A stretch of 64,000 nucleotides of DNA from UBA5336 sp964492485. Lineage in GTDB: Bacteria; Pseudomonadota; Alphaproteobacteria; Caulobacterales; Hyphomonadaceae. The position numbers and the translations under genes were made by a program. The stretch is taken from NCBI GenBank assembly GCA_964492485.1, contig CAZBKM010000007.1, positions 62,001 to 126,000 of the forward strand, in the 5' to 3' direction. The notes beneath the pieces were generated by a model that was not told the DNA's origin, did not search any database, and was given only the letters and a program-made list of their open reading frames with translations. Position 1 is the stretch's first letter; every line of letters starts with the position of its first letter. Positions 54,502-64,000 of this stretch are shown one piece after another.

Positions 54502-55200
54502 ATGGCACCAGGCAAACGCATCCGCGCCGCGCGCGAGACCATCCAGCCCGAGACAGCTTATTCCCTGGAAGAGGCAATCGCGCTGGTCAAGAAGAATGCC
54601 ACGGCGAAGTTCGACGAAACGATCGACATCGCGGTGAAGTTGGGCGTCGAACCCAAATACGCGGACCAGATGGTGCGCGGCATGGTCAATCTGCCGTCTG
54701 GCACCGGCAAGACGGTCCGCGTCGCGGTGTTCGCCCGGGATGCCAAGGCAGACGAGGCCCGCAAGGCCGGCGCCGACATCGTGGGTGCCGAGGACCTCAT
54801 GGAACAGATCCAGGGCGGCTTCATGGATTTCGACCGCGTGATCGCCTCTCCGGACATGATGTCGGTGGTGGGTCGCCTGGGTAAGGTTCTGGGTCCGCGT
54901 GGCCTGATGCCCAATCCGAAGGTTGGCACGGTTACGCCGAATGTCGCACAGGCCGTCAAGGACGCAAAAGGCGGATCCGTCGAGTTCAGGGTGGAGAAGC
55001 AGGGCATTGTCCATGCCGGCATCGGCAAGGCGAGCTTCAGCGAAGATGCCCTGACGGCCAATGTGAGGGCGTTCATCGACGCCCTCATGAAGGCGAAGCC
55101 GTCCGGGGCCAAGGGCACCTATCTGCGAAAGATTTCGATTTCCTCCACGATGGGCGCCGGCGTGATGATCGATCCTCAGGATGCGCTCGCGCCTGCCTGA
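54502..55200 (+). CDS. rplA: 50S ribosomal protein L1
   Basis: This 232-residue protein is full-length L1 with FDETIDIAVKLGVEPKYADQMVRGMVNLPSG in the first domain and GPRGLMPNPKVGTVTPNV in the second. It forms the mobile L1 stalk at the ribosomal E site and in many bacteria represses its own operon by binding the rplK leader. It is four bases after rplK. A 337-base spacer follows before rplJ. Confidence 0.98.
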   Translation: MAPGKRIRAARETIQPETAYSLEEAIALVKKNATAKFDETIDIAVKLGVEPKYADQMVRGMVNLPSGTGKTVRVAVFARDAKADEARKAGADIVGAEDLMEQIQGGFMDFDRVIASPDMMSVVGRLGKVLGPRGLMPNPKVGTVTPNVAQAVKDAKGGSVEFRVEKQGIVHAGIGKASFSEDALTANVRAFIDALMKAKPSGAKGTYLRKISISSTMGAGVMIDPQDALAPA

Positions 55201-55537
55201 GCGGGCGTGTCTGACGAGGTGACGAATCCCCGGGGAATTTGCTTCGGGCGGGGTTGCGCGCGCACACGTCATTTGGTAACAGCGCCATTCGCCGGAAGGT
55301 CGAGCATGTTTTCATGCGCGGTCTCCCGCGTTCCTGTCCGAGACCATGGGTCGGCCCGCGGGCCTTAAGCGAAGCACCCATGCAGACGGGGCGAGGCGAC
55401 CGATGGGGATGCCGTCCCAGGGGGCGGTTTTCCGGACGGTGGCAAGCCCTGGGCAGGGCGCTGGACCCGGCTTTGGCCGGTGAAGGCGAACACTCGGGGC
55501 GGCCGGATGGTCCGGGCGCCTGAAACGGAGAACCGCA
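55201..55537 (+). promoter_or_regulatory. rplA-rplJ spacer with L10-leader-like structure
   Basis: This 337-base spacer lies where the L10 leader is expected. CATGGGT (55345-55351) pairs with ACCCATG (55376-55382), enclosing the palindrome GGCCCGCGGGCC (55353-55364) and a purine-rich internal loop, a layout like an L10(L12)4 binding site. GGTCTC (55320-55325) and GAGACC (55340-55345) are an alternative, mutually exclusive pairing. An rplJ-specific promoter upstream is also likely. No gene is supported here. Confidence 0.55.
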
Positions 55538-56053
55538 ATGGACAAAGCTGAAAAGGCTGCCGCACTGGACATGCTGAAAGGCGTGTTCAACGACAGCGGC
55601 GTTGTGGTGGTCACCCACTACATCGGACTCAGCGTTGCGGAAATGACGGGGCTGCGCGCCCGCCTTCGCGAGGGCGGCGGGCAGCTCAAGGTGGTCAAGA
55701 ACCGGCTGGCGAAAATTGCGCTGGACGGCAAGGGCGGTGACGCTGCGAAGGCCCTGTTCCAGGGTCCCGTGGCGATCGCCTATTCCCCGGATCCGGTGTC
55801 GGCGCCCAAGGCCGTCGCGGACTTTGCGAAGCAGAACGAGAAGCTCGTTCTGATCGGCGGGGTGATGGAAGACACCGTTCTTGATGCCAAGGGCGTCGAG
55901 ACGCTGGCGAAACTTCCGTCTCTTGACCAGATCCGCGGTCAGCTTGTCGGCCTCATCCAGGCTCCGGCCACGAAGGTGGCGGGCGTGGTGCAGGCGCCGG
56001 CCGGCCAGCTTGCGCGCGTTCTGCAGGCCTATGTCGACAAGCAGGCGGCCTAG
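55538..56053 (+). CDS. rplJ: 50S ribosomal protein L10
   Basis: This 171-residue protein is L10, which anchors L7/L12 dimers to the ribosome. MDKAEKAAALDMLKGVFNDSGVVVVTHYIGLSV and VKNRLAKIAL (the rRNA-binding domain) are typical. The C-terminal helix (ARVLQAYVDKQAA) is the L7/L12-binding part. L10 with L7/L12 represses its own translation by binding the leader upstream. It is 46 bases before rplL. Confidence 0.97.
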   Translation: MDKAEKAAALDMLKGVFNDSGVVVVTHYIGLSVAEMTGLRARLREGGGQLKVVKNRLAKIALDGKGGDAAKALFQGPVAIAYSPDPVSAPKAVADFAKQNEKLVLIGGVMEDTVLDAKGVETLAKLPSLDQIRGQLVGLIQAPATKVAGVVQAPAGQLARVLQAYVDKQAA

Positions 56054-56099
56054 TCGTTCCGCAGCCATCTCTGAACTCATCCCATCAAGGACCTGAAAC

Positions 56100-56483
56100 A
56101 TGTCGAAAATCGAACAGATTGCCGAGGATCTCTCCTCCCTGACCGTGCTGGAAGCCGCCGAACTGGCGAAGCTTCTGGAAGAGAAGTGGGGCGTGTCGGC
56201 GTCCGCGCCGGTGGCCATGGCCATGCCGGGCGCTGGCGGCGGCGAGGCGGCGGCCCCGGCCGAGGAGCAGACCGAATTCGACGTCATTCTCGTGGATGCC
56301 GGCGAAAAGAAAATCAACGTTATCAAGGTGGTGCGTGAGGTCGTCTCCGGCCTTGGCCTGAAAGAGGCGAAGGAGCTCGTCGAGGGCGCCCCCAAGCCGC
56401 TGAAGGAAGGTGTGCCGAAGGACGAGGCCGAAGAGCTCAAGAAGAAGTTCGAAGAGGCCGGTGCCAAGATCGAGATCAAGTAA
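56100..56483 (+). CDS. rplL: 50S ribosomal protein L7/L12
   Basis: This 127-residue protein has the dimerisation helices at the N-terminus (LSSLTVLEAAELAKLLEEKWGV), an alanine-rich hinge with AMPGAGGGEAAAPAEEQ, and the globular factor-binding domain (KINVIKVVREVVSGLGLKEAKELVEGAPKPLKEG). It recruits translational GTPases. The final K residues match the family. It is followed by two strong hairpins before rpoB. Confidence 0.98.
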   Translation: MSKIEQIAEDLSSLTVLEAAELAKLLEEKWGVSASAPVAMAMPGAGGGEAAAPAEEQTEFDVILVDAGEKKINVIKVVREVVSGLGLKEAKELVEGAPKPLKEGVPKDEAEELKKKFEEAGAKIEIK

Positions 56484-56491
56484 GGATCTCC

Positions 56492-56513
56492 GGCAGCCCC
56501 GGCCAGGGCTGCC
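56492..56513 (+). terminator. First hairpin in the rplL-rpoB spacer
   Basis: GGCAGCCC (56492-56499) and GGGCTGCC (56506-56513) form a perfect 8-pair stem with a six-base loop, eight bases after the rplL stop. No T-tract follows. It is a candidate attenuator or processing site that lowers rpoBC expression relative to the ribosomal proteins, as is known for this junction in E. coli. Confidence 0.6.
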
Positions 56514-56562
56514 AAAGTGTAGACGGGTGCGGACCGCGCAATCCGGACCCGGTACCCGTTGC

Positions 56563-56586
56563 GCGGCGGCCCCGGCGGGCCGCCGC
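56563..56586 (+). terminator. Second hairpin in the rplL-rpoB spacer
   Basis: GCGGCGGCCC (56563-56572) and GGGCCGCCGC (56577-56586) form a perfect 10-pair stem with a CGGC tetraloop. Again no T-tract follows. Together with the hairpin at 56492 it makes the 203-base spacer strongly structured. Confidence 0.6.
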
Positions 56587-56686
56587 GTCCGCGCATTGAA
56601 GCGGCCGACTGTCGGGTGACCGGCGGTCATGACACACCTGGGAGCCGGGCGGCAGGCCTGGCAGGTCCCGGGGCAGACAGGGATGG

Positions 56687-60817
<4,131 letters not shown>

Positions 60818-60917
60818 GCCGGCTGCCGTCGGCCCTCCGACGGACGAGATCGTAGTCAAGGGCCGGGCGCCCGCTTACCAAGGCCCCGGCTCACCCTCCA
60901 AAGGAGCGGACATACCC

Positions 60918-63900
60918 ATGCGCCAAGACGTCGCCAGCACTTTCAACCCGAACGCACCGGCCCCGAGCTTCGATGCGATCCGGATCACCATCGCCAGCCC
61001 GGACAAGATCCGGTCCTGGTCATCCGGCGAGATCAAGAAGCCTGAAACGATCAACTACCGGACGTTCAAGCCTGAGCGCGATGGTCTGTTCTGCGCCCGG
61101 ATCTTCGGGCCGATCAAGGATTACGAGTGCCTTTGCGGCAAGTACAAGCGGATCAAGTATCGCGGCATCGTCTGCGAGAAGTGCGGCGTGGAAGTCACGC
61201 TCGCGCGGGTGCGCCGTGAGCGTATGGGCCATATCGAGCTGGCCGCGCCGGTCGCGCATATCTGGTTCCTGAAGTCGCTGCCGAGCCGGATCGCGTCGCT
61301 TCTCGACATGACATTGAAGGATGTCGAGCGGGTTCTCTATTTCGAGAGCTATGTGGTGACCGAGCCAGGCCTGACGCCTCTGGAAACCGGCCAGCTCCTC
61401 TCGGAAGAGGAGTACATGGATGCCCAGGACGAGCATGGCGAAGACGGCTTTACCGCCATGATCGGCGCGGAAGCCGTGCAGGAGATCCTGAAGTCGCTCG
61501 ACCTGGAGGAGCTTGCCGAGCAACTCCGCGAAGACCTGAGCGAGTCGACCAGCGAACTCAAGACCAAGAAGGTCGCCAAGCGGCTGAAGGTGGTCGAGAG
61601 CTTTCTCGCATCCGGCGCGAAGCCGGAATGGATGGTGATGAACGTGGTCCCCGTCATTCCGCCGGATCTGCGGCCGCTGGTGCCGCTGGACGGGGGCCGG
61701 TTCGCCACGTCGGACCTGAACGACCTGTACCGCCGGGTGATCAACCGCAACAATCGACTGAAGCGGCTGATGGAGCTGCGGGCACCCGACATCATCATCC
61801 GGAACGAGAAGCGGATGCTGCAGGAATCGGTCGACGCCCTGTTCGACAATGGCCGTCGCGGCCGCGTGATCACGGGCACGAACAAGCGTCCGCTGAAATC
61901 CCTGTCGGACATGCTGAAGGGCAAGCAAGGCCGGTTCCGCCAGAACCTTCTCGGCAAGCGGGTCGACTATTCGGGCCGCTCGGTCATCGTGGTCGGGCCC
62001 AACCTCAAGCTGCATGAGTGCGGCCTGCCGAAGAAGATGGCCCTGGAGCTCTTCAAGCCGTTCATTTACGCCCGACTGGACGCCAAGGGTCTGGCGGGTA
62101 CGGTGAAAGCCGCCAAGAAGATGGTCGAGAAGGAGAAGCCCGAAGTCTGGGATATCCTGGACGAGGTGATCCGCGAGCACCCGGTGATGCTGAACCGGGC
62201 GCCGACGCTGCACCGTCTGGGCATCCAGGCGTTCGAGCCCAAGCTGATCGAGGGCAAGGCGATCCAGCTTCATCCGCTGGTCTGCGCGGCGTTCAACGCG
62301 GACTTCGACGGCGACCAGATGGCGGTTCACGTCCCGCTCAGTCTCGAGGCCCAGCTCGAGGCGCGCGTGCTGATGATGTCGACCAACAATATCCTCAGCC
62401 CGGCCAATGGCCGCCCGATCATCGTTCCGTCCCAGGACATCGTTCTGGGGCTTTACTACCTGTCGCTCGACAAGGATGGCGAGCCCGGCGAGGGCATGAT
62501 GATTTCGGGCGAGGACGAGCTCGAGCAGGCCCTGGAAACCGGCGCGGTGTCCCTTCACGCCAAGATCAAGGCCCGGCTGCAGACGGTCGAACCCGACGGC
62601 ACGCCGGTGGTGCGTGTGATCGACACGACGCCGGGCCGCTACCTGATCGCGTCGCTACTGCCCAAGCAGGCGGGCGTGCGTCCGGAGATCGTCAACGATC
62701 TCATGACCAAGAAGAACGTCGGCAAGCTGATCGATGAGGTCTACCGGAACTGCGGTCAGAAGGCGACGGTGATCTTCTGTGACCAGTTGATGTCCCTGGG
62801 CTTCCGCGAGGCGTGCAAGGCCGGCATCTCCTTTGGCAAGGACGACATGGTCATCCCCGAGGAGAAGCGGAAACTGGTCGAGGACACCCGTGCTCTCGTC
62901 ACGGAGTATGAGCGCCAGTATGCGGACGGGCTCATCACCCGAGGGGAAAAGTACAACAAGGTCGTCGACGCCTGGTCGACCTGCACTGACAAGGTGGCCG
63001 ACGCCATGATGGACTCCGCCGGGCGTGCGGAGATCGACGAGGTGACCGGCCGCCAGCGCGAGACCAACTCGGTGTTCATGATGGCCCATTCGGGCGCGCG
63101 GGGCTCCAAGAACCAGATGAAGCAGCTCGCGGGCATGCGGGGCCTGATGGCCAAGCCGTCGGGTGAGATCATCGAGACACCGATCGTCTCCAACTTCAAG
63201 GAAGGCCTGACCGTCCTTGAATACTTCAACTCGACCCACGGCGCCCGGAAGGGCCTGGCCGACACCGCGCTCAAGACGGCCAACTCCGGCTACCTCACCC
63301 GCCGGCTGGTCGACGTGGCGCAGGATTGCATCGTCAGCGACGACGACTGCGGAACCGACAAGGGCATCAGCATCAGCGCGGTCATGGACGGTGCCGACGT
63401 GGTGGTGCCGCTGTCGGACCGGATTCTCGGCCGCACGGTTGCCCAGGACGTCAAGAACCCGGTGTCCGGCGAACTCATTGCTCCAGCCAGCACCTATATC
63501 GATGAGGCGCTGGCCAGCGGAATCGAGGCGGCCGGTGTGGACGAGGTGAAGGTCCGTTCGCCCCTGACCTGTGAGACCAAGAGCGGCGTGTGCGTGGCCT
63601 GTTACGGCCGCGACCTGGCGCGCGGAACGATCGTGAACCGGGGCGAGGCGATCGGCGTGATCGCGGCCCAATCGATCGGCGAGCCGGGGACGCAGCTCAC
63701 GATGCGAACCTTCCACATTGGTGGGGCGGCAACGGTGGCCGACCAATCCTCGGTGGAGGTCACCTTTGAGGGAACGGTCAGGTTCACCAACCCGGCAACG
63801 GTGCGTCGGGAGGACGGTACGCTTGTGGTCACGGGACGCAACATGGAAGTCTCCGTGGTCGATGGCGACGGGCGCACGCGCCAGTCCTTCCGTCCGACCT

Positions 63901-64000
63901 ACGGCACGCGCCTCCATGCAAAAGAGGGCGACAAGGTGAAGCCCGGCGACCGGTTCGCTGACTGGGACCCGTTTGCCCAGCCCATCGTCTCGGAAGTCAG
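60918..64000 (+). CDS. rpoC: RNA polymerase beta' subunit (cut by the window end)
   Basis: About 1027 codons of rpoC are present, with no stop before the window edge. The N-terminal zinc-binding CLCGKYKRIKYRGIVCEKCG, the active-site NADFDGDQMAVHVPL with three magnesium-binding aspartates, and the bridge/trigger parts near GARGSKNQMKQLAGMRGLMAKP and GEPGTQLTMRTFHIGG are intact. The start ATG 60918 follows AAGGAG. Full alphaproteobacterial RpoC is about 1400 residues, so the last quarter is missing. Confidence 0.97.
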   Translation, partial: MRQDVASTFNPNAPAPSFDAIRITIASPDKIRSWSSGEIKKPETINYRTFKPERDGLFCARIFGPIKDYECLCGKYKRIKYRGIVCEKCGVEVTLARVRRERMGHIELAAPVAHIWFLKSLPSRIASLLDMTLKDVERVLYFESYVVTEPGLTPLETGQLLSEEEYMDAQDEHGEDGFTAMIGAEAVQEILKSLDLEELAEQLREDLSESTSELKTKKVAKRLKVVESFLASGAKPEWMVMNVVPVIPPDLRPLVPLDGGRFATSDLNDLYRRVINRNNRLKRLMELRAPDIIIRNEKRMLQESVDALFDNGRRGRVITGTNKRPLKSLSDMLKGKQGRFRQNLLGKRVDYSGRSVIVVGPNLKLHECGLPKKMALELFKPFIYARLDAKGLAGTVKAAKKMVEKEKPEVWDILDEVIREHPVMLNRAPTLHRLGIQAFEPKLIEGKAIQLHPLVCAAFNADFDGDQMAVHVPLSLEAQLEARVLMMSTNNILSPANGRPIIVPSQDIVLGLYYLSLDKDGEPGEGMMISGEDELEQALETGAVSLHAKIKARLQTVEPDGTPVVRVIDTTPGRYLIASLLPKQAGVRPEIVNDLMTKKNVGKLIDEVYRNCGQKATVIFCDQLMSLGFREACKAGISFGKDDMVIPEEKRKLVEDTRALVTEYERQYADGLITRGEKYNKVVDAWSTCTDKVADAMMDSAGRAEIDEVTGRQRETNSVFMMAHSGARGSKNQMKQLAGMRGLMAKPSGEIIETPIVSNFKEGLTVLEYFNSTHGARKGLADTALKTANSGYLTRRLVDVAQDCIVSDDDCGTDKGISISAVMDGADVVVPLSDRILGRTVAQDVKNPVSGELIAPASTYIDEALASGIEAAGVDEVKVRSPLTCETKSGVCVACYGRDLARGTIVNRGEAIGVIAAQSIGEPGTQLTMRTFHIGGAATVADQSSVEVTFEGTVRFTNPATVRREDGTLVVTGRNMEVSVVDGDGRTRQSFRPTYGTRLHAKEGDKVKPGDRFADWDPFAQPIVSEV

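Overview
The window is a GC-rich, densely coded stretch of an alphaproteobacterial chromosome. Gene content and order point to the Caulobacterales/Maricaulales/Hyphomonadales side of the class: rpsT beside dnaA, dnaA-dnaN-recF-gyrB in a row, a cysteine-free L31, a DUF1178 gene beside comF and grxC, an aa3-type oxidase subunit IV-like protein, and two large TonB-dependent receptors. TTA, CTA and TCA codons are very rare, which is why long open frames appear antisense to most genes. No tRNA, rRNA, CRISPR array, insertion sequence or phage gene was seen.

Region by region. 75-5062 (minus) is a tightly packed run: O-acetyltransferase-like protein, acyl carrier protein, short-chain dehydrogenase, AMP-dependent ligase, thioesterase, YgfZ and Tag. 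5185-10744 holds a surface-glycan set: a GT8 transferase, two GT2 transferases, glucose-1-phosphate cytidylyltransferase and a Wzx-type flippase. 10903-21482 is mostly housekeeping: typA, a GlsB-like protein, a VWA protein, argG, an epimerase-like protein, a TPR protein, a transaldolase-family enzyme, an acyltransferase, a lone receiver domain, a rhomboid protease and a ZapE-like ATPase. 21500-31000 has rpmE, secA, a PpiC-type lipoprotein, argJ, mutT, an orphan Flp pilin, a methyltransferase, comF, grxC, DUF1178, a small membrane protein and a DksA-like zinc finger. 31074-33496 is an ABC exporter pair. 33633-42018 (minus) is gyrB, recF, dnaN, dnaA, rpsT and an enoyl-CoA hydratase. 42560-48990 has two tandem TonB receptors with near-identical terminators. 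49171-53814 has two RNA methyltransferases, a BON-like/HhH coiled-coil pair and an M48 lipoprotein protease. 54069 to the end is rplK-rplA-rplJ-rplL-rpoB-rpoC, with rpoC cut by the window edge.

The most interesting signals are three. (1) The ACP, ligase, reductase and acyltransferase cassette lies beside the glycan genes and could make and transfer an acyl decoration. (2) A dispersed mosaic repeat family sits just downstream of gene ends in the same orientation as the gene. (3) The DnaA protein lacks the usual box VII arginine-finger motif. Smaller points are a perfect 10-base tandem repeat before the transaldolase gene, an AT-rich patch with TTA codons inside mutT, and structured RNA leaders and spacers in the ribosomal protein/RNA polymerase operon.
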